From Microbacteriaceae bacterium (GTDB taxonomy: Bacteria; Actinomycetota; Actinomycetes; Actinomycetales; Microbacteriaceae): DNA of 36,712 nucleotides. Made by a program: the position numbers and the translations under genes. Where the stretch lies: positions 1-36,712 of the forward strand of contig CANCKM010000011.1 of assembly GCA_947378555.1 (NCBI GenBank), read 5' to 3'. This document shows, one piece after another, positions 1 through 8,559 of the stretch (positions are counted from its first letter, which is position 1; the number at the start of each line of letters is the position of its first letter). The notes below the pieces were generated by a model that saw nothing but the letters and a program-made list of their open reading frames with translations, was not told the DNA's origin and did not search any database.

Positions 1-941
1 GGCATCGGGTCACTGATTGTGCCATTGAAGCCTTGGATTCCGATCGGATCGTTGATCACGAAGCCCAAAAGCTTGTGCACGCCGTCGGTGTCTTTGACCA
101 CCCGGCCGGCATAAACCTCTCCGTCACCAATTAGCTCGGCACGGTCGAAGTGGAATGGGCCGGTCGGCGAATCAGCTGGGGCGCTCCAGGTACCGGTTCG
201 TTGTGCAATCCCGGATTCAGGATCAACATCTCTCGCGGCAGCACAGAAGGTCACAACGTGCCCCACCTCGGTTGGCAAAACCTCCAGGACCTCGAGGTGC
301 CCAAATGGCGTTTGGTCAGTGAGCGGTGGACGAACATCCCAGTCGGTCAGATTGAATGAAACCGCGTGACCAACTGCACCGCGATTGAGCGTCTTGCCCG
401 ATTTGCCCCTCGAGGTGATTAGCATGTGCCAAAGCGAGTCTCGTTCGTCAAAGAAGACCCAGGGGTCGCGCCAAGCTTCCTCCGGCCACTCGTTAACCGC
501 CACCGATTCGGCAACGTTTGTCAGGTCAACCCGCTCATAGAACTCAGCGTTGGCTTCGATTACGAGGTCTTGTTGAGTCCATTCCATTAGATCAGCGCTA
601 GTTGCAACGCCAATGCGCTGCACGTAACCGCCCTCGGTGGTTTTGTTCGTGCCGGTAAAGAACAGCCGCCAAGTTCCATCGGGCGCGTTTAGAACGCTTC
701 CGGTCCAGATAGCTCGATCGTTCCAGGCACCAATCGGGCCAGGCTTCAGAGCGGTTTCCAGATGGGTCCAGTTGGTCAGATCGGTCGAGGTTGCATGCCC
801 AACCGTTGCGTTCACGTGACGCAGATCTGGGTCAACCAAAGACTTTGGGGCCTTTAGATAAAAGATGTGCCAAAGGCCATCGACCGGCTTTGGGGCCAGC
901 CAGCAGTCCCAGACCCAGTCATGCTCTAGTGCGAGCGCCAT
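1..941 (-). CDS. Glycoside hydrolase of the five-bladed beta-propeller GH32/43/68 (beta-fructosidase-like) superfamily, C-terminus beyond window edge
   Basis: Minus-strand open frame from ATG at 941 running off the left edge (absent from the ORF track because truncated). Hand translation gives MALALEHDWVWDCWLAPKPVDGLWHIFYLKAP...IWTGSVLNAPDGTWRLFFTG...EAWRDPWVFFDE...HLEVLEV, with VWD, RDP and E blocks typical of this superfamily. Located directly downstream of an ABC sugar permease. Confidence 0.8.
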   Translation of the reverse strand, partial: MALALEHDWVWDCWLAPKPVDGLWHIFYLKAPKSLVDPDLRHVNATVGHATSTDLTNWTHLETALKPGPIGAWNDRAIWTGSVLNAPDGTWRLFFTGTNKTTEGGYVQRIGVATSADLMEWTQQDLVIEANAEFYERVDLTNVAESVAVNEWPEEAWRDPWVFFDERDSLWHMLITSRGKSGKTLNRGAVGHAVSFNLTDWDVRPPLTDQTPFGHLEVLEVLPTEVGHVVTFCAAARDVDPESGIAQRTGTWSAPADSPTGPFHFDRAELIGDGEVYAGRVVKDTDGVHKLLGFVINDPIGIQGFNGTISDPM

Positions 942-975
942 AAAACCAGTTCCTTAATAAGTAGATAGTGGGCGA

Positions 976-1818
976 CTAGCCCTTGACGGCCGAAGAAGCG
1001 ACGCTTTGGATGAAGAATCTTTGAAATGCCAAGAAGACAATCATTACGGGCAGCACCAAGAGAACGCCGAAGGCAAAAATGGTGCCCCATTCCTTTTGCT
1101 GCTGCTGATAGAAAACCGACATCGCCAGGGGCAATGGACGAACATCGCCAGAGTCGACCATCATTAGCGGGAACAGGAACGAGTTCCAAGCAGCTAAGAA
1201 GGTAAGGATGGTCACCGAGGCAAAGACCGGCTTTGACATTGGGATTACGATTTGCAGGAATACACGGAATGGCCCGGCGCCATCGAGGCGAGCCGACTCT
1301 TGAATCTCGCTCGGAAGGCCGATAAAGAAGGTGTAGAAAAGAAAAACCGAGAACGCACTGGCCACAAAAGGTATGTACTGAACGAAGTAGGTGTTTCTAT
1401 AGTCGGTCAAAAGATCAAACAGCGGGACCGCGATTGCCTCAAACGGCAGGATGACAAGAAGAACTACAAGCCCAAGAACCAGGTTGCGACCATGCCAACG
1501 GAGTCTAGCCAGAGCGTAGGCAATCATCGAGTTTACGATTAGGCCACCGATGACCACTACTGAGCTGACAAAAATCGAGGTCAGGTAGAAGTTCCAGAAG
1601 TACCCGGTCGCCTCACTGTCGAAGGTCTTGAAAACCTTTCCGTAGTTTTTGAAACTCAGGTGTTCTGGAATGAATCCTGCCAAACCAGCCAGCACCTCGT
1701 CATTCGGCTTGAGTGAACCTATAAATAGGTACGCAACCGGGGCAACAAAAATCAGTGTGGCGAGGGAAATGAAAAAGTAGGAAAGCGTCTTTTTGATGGT
1801 CTTAGTTTTGCGACTCAC
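976..1818 (-). CDS. Carbohydrate ABC transporter permease, MalG type
   Basis: Multi-pass protein with the EAA-loop-like segment ESARLDGAGPFRVFLQIVIPMSKP. The ORF track starts at 1869, but a GTG at 1818 overlapping the upstream stop (GTGA) is the more likely start. Confidence 0.9.
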   Translation of the reverse strand: MSRKTKTIKKTLSYFFISLATLIFVAPVAYLFIGSLKPNDEVLAGLAGFIPEHLSFKNYGKVFKTFDSEATGYFWNFYLTSIFVSSVVVIGGLIVNSMIAYALARLRWHGRNLVLGLVVLLVILPFEAIAVPLFDLLTDYRNTYFVQYIPFVASAFSVFLFYTFFIGLPSEIQESARLDGAGPFRVFLQIVIPMSKPVFASVTILTFLAAWNSFLFPLMMVDSGDVRPLPLAMSVFYQQQQKEWGTIFAFGVLLVLPVMIVFLAFQRFFIQSVASSAVKG

Positions 1819-2759
1819 TTGATTTCCTTTTCTTGGCGCAGCAACAGTCTTTGCACGAGGGTGAGGCAAATGATTATGAGCACGAAGACCACGGTCATGG
1901 CCGAGCTCGCTCCAACGTTGCCTTCTTGGAATGCCAACGTTACGGCCTGGAACATGACCGTCGAGGTCGAATCCAAAGGACCGCCCGAGGTGAGTAGGTA
2001 AACCTGATCAAAGAGGCGCAACGAGAAAATGGTGGTAACCATAACCACAAACACCAGGGTGTTTCGCAAACTCGGCAGGGTGATGTGCACAAACTGCAAC
2101 CACTTCCCCGCCTTATCGATAGAGGCAGCCTCATAAAGTTCGGTCGGAATCTCTTGGAGTCCGGCCAAGACGATGACCATTTGAAAGCCGACACCCGCCC
2201 AGATCGACATAATGGCGATGGATGTCAGTGCAATCGCCGGCTCACCAATCCAGTCGATTGGGCCTATCGCCCCGCCGGAAACGGCACTGAGTATCGAGTT
2301 GAACATGCCGAAGTCGTCGCGTGAGAAAAACAGCGTCCAAATGACAACAACTAGCGACATTGGAAACACAACGGGCAAAAAGAAGAAGGTTCTAAAGAAC
2401 GCAATGCCCTTTAGCTTTTGATTCAGCATGATAGCCAAGGCAATCGCCAGCCCGGTTTGCAGCGGAACAACTATTAGGGCGAAGACGAAGTTGTTGAGCA
2501 AGCTGTGATAGAAGGTACCGCTGGTTTCTGGATCAAAGAGGATGCGTCGGTATTGCTCGAATCCGAGAAACACGGGAGCGTGAGAACTGCCCATGCGCAC
2601 ATTGAACAGGGAAAGGTAGAAGGCTGTGACGAATGGGATCACAACGAAGAGAATCAACAAAAGAAGGGCCGGGAGGCTCAGGAGGATTCCGGCTATGTTG
2701 TCATAGCCAAGTTTTCTTCGTTTCCTTGGCTTTGGAGCCTTTGCTGCAACGGCCGTCAT
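1815..2759 (-). CDS. Carbohydrate ABC transporter permease, MalF type
   Basis: Multi-pass protein with EAA-loop-like ELYEAASIDKAGKWLQFVHITLPSLRNT; adjacent to the MalG-type permease and the binding protein. Confidence 0.9.
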   Translation of the reverse strand: MTAVAAKAPKPRKRRKLGYDNIAGILLSLPALLLLILFVVIPFVTAFYLSLFNVRMGSSHAPVFLGFEQYRRILFDPETSGTFYHSLLNNFVFALIVVPLQTGLAIALAIMLNQKLKGIAFFRTFFFLPVVFPMSLVVVIWTLFFSRDDFGMFNSILSAVSGGAIGPIDWIGEPAIALTSIAIMSIWAGVGFQMVIVLAGLQEIPTELYEAASIDKAGKWLQFVHITLPSLRNTLVFVVMVTTIFSLRLFDQVYLLTSGGPLDSTSTVMFQAVTLAFQEGNVGASSAMTVVFVLIIICLTLVQRLLLRQEKEIK

Positions 2760-2802
2760 CTCATGCCTTCCTGCGGGGATTAGTTAGTTCATTCTTGCTG
2801 AT

Positions 2803-2834
2803 TTGGAGGGTTGGGCTTACGCCCAACCCTCCAA
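2803..2834 (-). repeat. Strong hairpin between binding-protein gene and permease gene
   Basis: ttggagggttgggc-ttac-gcccaaccctccaa: 14-bp perfect stem with 4-nt loop, 18 nt after the SBP stop, no T-run on the transcribed strand. Confidence 0.9.
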
Positions 2835-2852
2835 CTTCACTGCGAGTGATTA

Positions 2853-4148
2853 TTAGTTCTTGTAGCCGTTGTTGTCGTTGTAGTCCTGGTCGATTGCCTT
2901 TGCGGCCTTGGTGAGTGCGGCTGCGGCGTTTCCACCATCCCAGATAGTTTGTGCTGCCTGGCTGAACTGGGTGTTGATGACTGGCCATGCTGCGCTGATG
3001 GTGCGAGGAACGGTTACGCACTTGGCAGTTGGAGCGGCCGAACCACATGAGGCGGCGAGTTGCTGGCCGTAAAGCTCGAGCAGTCCACCCTTTGCGTAGT
3101 CCTTGTTCTTGGCCAACGCAGTTTTGGTTCCTGGAACTGCACCGTTCTGCTCGGTCAAGTTCAAGATCCACTTGTCGGTCATGATGTAGTTCAGGAAGGT
3201 AGCCGCAGCTGCCTTCTTGTCTGAGTTTGCGCCGATTGCCCAGCTGTGTGAGCCCTGTCCCGACTTGCTTCCGTTACCGAAGTTTGGAAGTGGAATCAAA
3301 ACAGCATCCTTGCCAAGAGCGGCCTTGATGCCCGGGGTGGCCCAGTGACCAACCCATGCCAACGCAACACGCTTTTTGGTGAATGCCGAGTCATCGGTGC
3401 TTGGGTCTGAGTACTTCTTCCAGCTAGCGAACACCTTCATGGCGGCTACTGCCTTTGCCGAGTTCATTGAGCCAACGGCCTTGCCGTTCTTGACTAGTTC
3501 GTTTCCAGCAGAGTTGATGATTGGAGTGAAGGCGTAGCCTGCCCAACCGCCACCGATGCCGTAGTTTTCCTTCATGTCGATGGCCTTGTGGCCCTTAGCC
3601 TTTGCGGCAAGAGTCTTGAGAACACCGGTGAACTGTGAAGCAGTCCATGCCTTGTTGAAGGTGGTTGGGTAGTTGGTCACTCCGGCAGCCTTGAGCATGC
3701 TCTTGTTGCCCCAAAGTGAAAGACCCGAGTCGAACTGTGAGACCGAGTAGGTCTTGCCATCGCTGGCGGTTCCCTCAGACTTGATCGAGGTCAATTGACG
3801 TGAGATTGTCGAGGCTGCGACGAGGCCCTTTAGCGGGGCTAGCTTGCCGTCGTAAACGAGAGCGCCGAGGGTTTCACCATCGAACTCGAAGACATCGGCA
3901 AGGCCGTTGACGTTGGTGTTCTTTAGTGTGTCGCCCATGCTCGCCTTGAACTGCAAGGTTACGTGGATGTTGTCCTGCGAAGCGTTGAACGCGCCAACTT
4001 CTTCTTTGGCAGCCTTTACTTCGCCATCCTGGCCCTGCATGGCCCAGACGGTTAGTTCGGTCACAGCTGCGTGAGCTGGAACAGTGAAAGTTGTTACGGC
4101 GAGTGCAACTGCTGTTGCTATCGCCCCAACACGTGTAGTTTTCTTCAT
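2853..4148 (-). CDS. ABC transporter extracellular sugar-binding protein (MalE/family 1 type)
   Basis: Signal peptide MKKTTRVGAIATAVALAVTTFTVPAHA-AV followed by LTVWAMQGQDGEVKAAKEE...FNASQDNIHVTLQF; operon with MalF/MalG permeases. Confidence 0.9.
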   Translation of the reverse strand: MKKTTRVGAIATAVALAVTTFTVPAHAAVTELTVWAMQGQDGEVKAAKEEVGAFNASQDNIHVTLQFKASMGDTLKNTNVNGLADVFEFDGETLGALVYDGKLAPLKGLVAASTISRQLTSIKSEGTASDGKTYSVSQFDSGLSLWGNKSMLKAAGVTNYPTTFNKAWTASQFTGVLKTLAAKAKGHKAIDMKENYGIGGGWAGYAFTPIINSAGNELVKNGKAVGSMNSAKAVAAMKVFASWKKYSDPSTDDSAFTKKRVALAWVGHWATPGIKAALGKDAVLIPLPNFGNGSKSGQGSHSWAIGANSDKKAAAATFLNYIMTDKWILNLTEQNGAVPGTKTALAKNKDYAKGGLLELYGQQLAASCGSAAPTAKCVTVPRTISAAWPVINTQFSQAAQTIWDGGNAAAALTKAAKAIDQDYNDNNGYKN

Positions 4149-4260
4149 TCAGAATCTCCTTGATATGACGAATCGGGCCAAACTTGGTTCCGACAATTAC
4201 GCACAACTTGTTTTTGGAACCCACCAAAGTATTTTGGGAGGAAGAAATCAACCGAATCTG

Positions 4261-4274
4261 TCGACACGTGTCGA
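4261..4274. promoter_or_regulatory. Candidate LacI-family operator
   Basis: Perfect 14-bp palindrome tcgacacgtgtcga with central CG, in the divergent intergenic region between the lacI-like gene and the ABC operon. Confidence 0.65.
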
Positions 4275-4394
4275 TTGCTTGTTGATAGAGTATTTCTTGA
4301 CCTCGAAAAATGTCAATTTCACGGGATAACGGTTTGATTACGAAAAGTGAACTGACGTTTGGAATATATTTATGCTCTCGGATAGGGTGGCAAA

Positions 4395-5432
4395 GTGGCG
4401 AAACGGTCTGAGGTAGCAAAGGCAGCGGGTGTGTCTGAGAGCACGGTTTCGTATGCCCTGACCGGGTCGCGGCCAATCTCGGAGGAAACCAAACGGCGCG
4501 TCTTCAAGGCCATGGAAGATCTTGACTATAAGCCAAACGCCATGGCTCAAGCTCTGCGAAGCGGCAAAAGCAAAATGATTGCGATGCTCTTTGGTGACCA
4601 AGAGCGCGGCCTGTCAGATGGGGACCTCGACTATGTCATGGCTGCGGCAGCGGCCGCAAAAAGCCTCGGCTACCACCTCATTCTTTGGCCAATCAGATTT
4701 CGAGCAATCGAGGACGTTGTTCTGCAAGCCGAGTCGGGCCTACTTGCCGGTGTGGTGCTAATGGAAGTCAGCTTCGATGATCTGCGCGTGAAGCGCCTGA
4801 AAGAAGCTGGCATTCCCTACGCGCTGATTGGCAGAACAGCCAACCCCGAAGACGACGTGTACGCCGATCGCGACTTTGAATCAGCTCTGCAAATAGCCGT
4901 GGCCGAACTGGTGCGACTAGGCCATAGCAAACTCGTATTCCTTAGCACCTCGACCCAAGAAGCCGAGACGCAACTTGGCGCAACCGTGCGATCCGAAAAC
5001 GCGGCAGTTGCGGCAGCCAAGCAACTCGGAGCCGAAATGGCCATTCTGCACGCTGAAACCTCGATCGATTCGGGCATCGAAGCCGCCGAAGAATTTATGC
5101 GTGACCATAGCGAGGCAACCGGGGTGGTCACGGTGAATGCGACTGGTGTAATCGGGTTCTCAAGGGCCGTTCAACGCGCCGGGCTTTCGATTCCCGCTGA
5201 CCTGTCAATTATCTGCATTTCGACTTCAGATGTGGGTGCCGTGGCTTCTGACCCGGCGCTAACTACGGTCACTCCCCCCGCCGCCGATATCGGTGCTGCC
5301 GCTATCGGTGCATTAGTTCGGCAGCTTGAAAACGTCAAAGACTCGGTCGAAAATCCAGCCCAAAAACTCTTTGTTGGTGAGCTCACCTCCCGCGGCACAA
5401 CTGGCCCGGCGCCAGGTGAAAGACGCAGCTAA
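4395..5432 (+). CDS. LacI-family transcriptional regulator
   Basis: N-terminal HTH KRSEVAKAAGVSESTVSYALTGSRPISEETKRRVFKAMEDLDYKPNAMAQALRSGKSKMIAMLF followed by a periplasmic-binding-like domain; GTG start. Confidence 0.95.
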   Translation: MAKRSEVAKAAGVSESTVSYALTGSRPISEETKRRVFKAMEDLDYKPNAMAQALRSGKSKMIAMLFGDQERGLSDGDLDYVMAAAAAAKSLGYHLILWPIRFRAIEDVVLQAESGLLAGVVLMEVSFDDLRVKRLKEAGIPYALIGRTANPEDDVYADRDFESALQIAVAELVRLGHSKLVFLSTSTQEAETQLGATVRSENAAVAAAKQLGAEMAILHAETSIDSGIEAAEEFMRDHSEATGVVTVNATGVIGFSRAVQRAGLSIPADLSIICISTSDVGAVASDPALTTVTPPAADIGAAAIGALVRQLENVKDSVENPAQKLFVGELTSRGTTGPAPGERRS

Positions 5433-5456
5433 ATCAAAGGTTGTTAGAGTCGAGTA

Positions 5457-7229
5457 ATGAGACTTAAGTTCAACTCGGCCCTGCTCGCCCTGCTACTAAT
5501 CGTTCAACTCAACCCCGGTTCACTAGCCCCTGCGGCAGCGCAGAGCGCGAGCCAGGTTTCGGTTCTGAGCCAGGTGGCCGGGCCCACCCCCTTCGTCGAG
5601 TTTGTGAATCTGGCAAACGTGAACCCCGAAAAGTTCACCGCGGTGAGTTTCTTTATCACCCCGAAGGATGGGGCAACGGCAAAGGCCGCCTCTGCAACAT
5701 ATTCCAGAGCCTACCTAGAAGCTCGCGGTGACTTTAATTCCAGTCTTGCAACGCTGCGGGTGCCGGTTACCGGCCTCTACCAAGGCAGAGTAAACCATGT
5801 CACCATCAACTACTTCGAGGGCCTAAACGTCAGCACGATTTTTACCCAAATCACAACCCAACGCTGGCTCGATAGTCGATACCTAAACCCGCAGGTACTG
5901 ACAGCCCGCAACAAAAACGTTGCTTTGGATTACAGCTACATCATGTTAAAAAACTGGTCGACGGGCTATGCGCCATCCATCGTTGATATTGATGGCGAGT
6001 TGCGCTGGGTCGGCGCCGCTCTAAATAACGGGCCAACCCAGGCCTCGACTTTTCAAAATAACGGTGTGCTGTATGGGTCGGGCAGCAGCCTCTTGCGACT
6101 CGAGCTTGACGGCAGCTACCGCACCTTGGCCGACTACCGAAACACGGCCGACGTGACCAACATCGGTCACCACAACTACGACGCCGGCAAGTACGGAACC
6201 CTAATCGAAGTTGACCGTTCAACCGAGGTTGAAGCCACGATTCTTGAGGTTGATGAAGCAGGAGCGCTTCTCAACACCTTCGATTTGTCCAAAATTATTG
6301 AGGACGAGATGCGGGCCGGGGGCGATGACCCGAGCAACTTTGTGCGCCGATATGCCGACTGGTTTCACAATAATGCCGCCGCCTATTGGAAGACTCAAGA
6401 CACCCTTGTGGTCTCAAGTCGCGAGAACTTTGTAATCGGCATCGATTACGAGACCAAGAAGATCAAGTGGATCCTTGGCGACCCAACCAAGTACTGGCAC
6501 ACCTTTGCCTCGCTTCGTAAATATGCTCTGGACCTCAAAGCCGGTGGCGAATATCCGCTTGGCCAGCACGCCGTTTCGATTACCTCGCAGGATGAACTGA
6601 TGCTGTTCGATAACGGTACACAAAGTTTCAATCAGCCAGGAGGTGCCTCGGTTGGCGAAAACCGAAGCTACGCGGCCCCTCGTCGCTATCGGCTCGACCT
6701 GGTCAAGCGCACCGCCGAGATGACCTGGGCCTTTGAACACGGTAAAACCGTTTATAGCCCAATCTGCTCGAGCATCTATCAGGACGGAAAGTCATTTATT
6801 GTCGACTACGCATCGGTCGACTGGGGCCAATCCATTCGACTGATGGGCCTCGGGGAAAACGATCAGGTCGCTTTTGAATACCAGTACCCTGGCGACTGGA
6901 GCAACGGTTGGAACGCACAACCGGTGCATTTAGAAAACCTAAACTTTCTCGCTCCAATCACCTACGCTGACGATTTGCCCACCCAAACGGTGCGATTGTC
7001 GGCCAAGAATGGTTCGATCAGCGCGGGCGAGAAATTGAAGTTGCGTACCCTGGTTAGGTCCATTCCTTTCGGTGCAACGGCAATCACAACTCGCGTCACC
7101 GGCTCTAAGACAGTCTTGAGCTATTTGAAGCAGCTCGGCTATCGAGGGCAATTTAGGTTAACTTCTGCGAGCTCGCGGACGGCCGTTAAAACCGCCAAGG
7201 TTCTGATCAGCTTCATGCCGGCTCGCTAG
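5457..7229 (+). CDS. Secreted arylsulfotransferase (ASST) family protein
   Basis: Signal peptide; ASST-like segments GHHNYDAGKYGTLIEV, DWFHNNAAAYWKTQDTLVVSSRENFVIGIDYETKKIKWILGDP and LGQHAVSITSQDELMLFDNG. Confidence 0.8.
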   Translation: MRLKFNSALLALLLIVQLNPGSLAPAAAQSASQVSVLSQVAGPTPFVEFVNLANVNPEKFTAVSFFITPKDGATAKAASATYSRAYLEARGDFNSSLATLRVPVTGLYQGRVNHVTINYFEGLNVSTIFTQITTQRWLDSRYLNPQVLTARNKNVALDYSYIMLKNWSTGYAPSIVDIDGELRWVGAALNNGPTQASTFQNNGVLYGSGSSLLRLELDGSYRTLADYRNTADVTNIGHHNYDAGKYGTLIEVDRSTEVEATILEVDEAGALLNTFDLSKIIEDEMRAGGDDPSNFVRRYADWFHNNAAAYWKTQDTLVVSSRENFVIGIDYETKKIKWILGDPTKYWHTFASLRKYALDLKAGGEYPLGQHAVSITSQDELMLFDNGTQSFNQPGGASVGENRSYAAPRRYRLDLVKRTAEMTWAFEHGKTVYSPICSSIYQDGKSFIVDYASVDWGQSIRLMGLGENDQVAFEYQYPGDWSNGWNAQPVHLENLNFLAPITYADDLPTQTVRLSAKNGSISAGEKLKLRTLVRSIPFGATAITTRVTGSKTVLSYLKQLGYRGQFRLTSASSRTAVKTAKVLISFMPAR

Positions 7230-7230
7230 C

Positions 7231-7734
7231 ATGCGCGCGATCAAATGCTCAGCCATCGCGTTGGTTGCAGTTCTAGCGCTAAGTGGCTGCGCGGCTGCTA
7301 CTGCGAAGGCCCCTGAGCCCAACGCTTCGGCCACCACAACTCCGTCTGCCACACCTTCTGCCTCTGCCTCAGCAACACCCTCGCCTTCGGTTAAACCGGC
7401 CGTCGAGGCAACCCCGCAGCAAATTGCCGAGGCGCTGATTTACTACCACTGCGAAGTGGGCACCGGCCCAATCACCGTGACACCAATCATTGGCGCGACC
7501 GACCAGTATTCGGTTGTCGTGAAGGAAAAGTTGAAAGACGCTGCCTCAGCAAGCGGATTCGCCCATGCAACCTGGTTGTTGAAAGTAGACCCCGTTCTTG
7601 GCCGCTACGAACTAAGCCAAAATGGCGACCCCAACTGGTCGCGCTACGCCTGCGGTGTGGTGCCAATCAGTCAGCCCGAAATAGTTGTCGATGCCACCGA
7701 ATTGAAACAGGACCTGATTCACGACCCGCTTTAA
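7231..7734 (+). CDS. Small lipoprotein with Ser/Thr/Pro/Ala-rich linker, function unknown
   Basis: Lipobox ALSGC, then ATAKAPEPNASATTTPSATPSASASATPSPS linker and a ~100-residue C-terminal domain with two Cys (YHCEV, YACGV). ATG lies 1 nt after the ASST stop. Confidence 0.75.
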   Translation: MRAIKCSAIALVAVLALSGCAAATAKAPEPNASATTTPSATPSASASATPSPSVKPAVEATPQQIAEALIYYHCEVGTGPITVTPIIGATDQYSVVVKEKLKDAASASGFAHATWLLKVDPVLGRYELSQNGDPNWSRYACGVVPISQPEIVVDATELKQDLIHDPL

Positions 7735-7779
7735 AGACCGCAACAAATGGATTCTCGGCTTTAGCGATACCCTGAACCA

Positions 7780-8535
7780 ATGACCCTTGAAGAACTTTTA
7801 GAGTGCGCCCACCTTGCCGCCGAAGCTGGGGCCAAGGAACTTAGAAGTCGATTTCGCGGCGACCTTCAAATCAGCACCAAAAGTAGCGTTGCCGATTATG
7901 TGACTGACGCAGACCTTGCCTCAGAGACCGCGGTTCGCGCGACGCTCGCTCGACTTCGCCCAGCGGATTCCATCACCGGCGAAGAGTTTGACGCCAAGTT
8001 ACAGGATGGCGCGAGGTACCGCTGGAGCATCGACCCGCTAGACGGAACCGTGAACTTTGCCCGCGGTCTCGCCAACTTTGCCACCTCGGTTGCTGCTCAA
8101 GATCTTGAAACCGGCAGCTGGGTGGTGGGCGCAATCATCGCTCCCGAACTCGGTGACACCTACCTTGCCAGCCGCGGTGGTGGCAGTTGGCGAATCCGCG
8201 ACGGGCAGAGAACTCAGTTGTTCGGGCCTCCAGCCGAAAGAGAGGCGCGCATTTTGGCAACCGGGTTTTCCTACTCGGCCGAAAAACGAGCCGAGGAGTT
8301 CGCGACCCTCATCAAGCTAATGCCCGACTACGTTGACATGCGCCGTTTTGGTTCGGCCGCCCTAGATATCTGCCACGTGGCCGAGGGCACCATCGACACC
8401 TATTTTCAAGTGGACATCAAAGAGCACGACTGGGCCGCGGCCATGCTAATCGCCGAGGAAGCCGGATTGCAGATTAAGCGCCCCACCGAAACCGATGACG
8501 TGGCTTGGGTTTCGCGCGAGCCATTCAGCGCCTAA
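7780..8535 (+). CDS. Inositol monophosphatase family phosphatase
   Basis: Motifs DADLASE, GEEFDA, WSIDPLDGTVNFARG and EHDWAAAMLIAEEAG. Confidence 0.9.
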   Translation: MTLEELLECAHLAAEAGAKELRSRFRGDLQISTKSSVADYVTDADLASETAVRATLARLRPADSITGEEFDAKLQDGARYRWSIDPLDGTVNFARGLANFATSVAAQDLETGSWVVGAIIAPELGDTYLASRGGGSWRIRDGQRTQLFGPPAEREARILATGFSYSAEKRAEEFATLIKLMPDYVDMRRFGSAALDICHVAEGTIDTYFQVDIKEHDWAAAMLIAEEAGLQIKRPTETDDVAWVSREPFSA

Positions 8536-8559
8536 ACCAAGCCACTCACCTACTGACTC

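Noticed and set aside
2803-2834. Hairpin as an intrinsic transcription terminator
   Set aside because: No T-run follows the stem on the transcribed strand and downstream permeases are clearly in the same operon; more likely stabiliser or attenuator.
3874-4476. 200-aa minus-strand ORF across the SBP start and divergent promoter
   Set aside because: Out of frame with the clear SBP gene and spans the intergenic operator; composition lacks domain features. Treated as a chance ORF.
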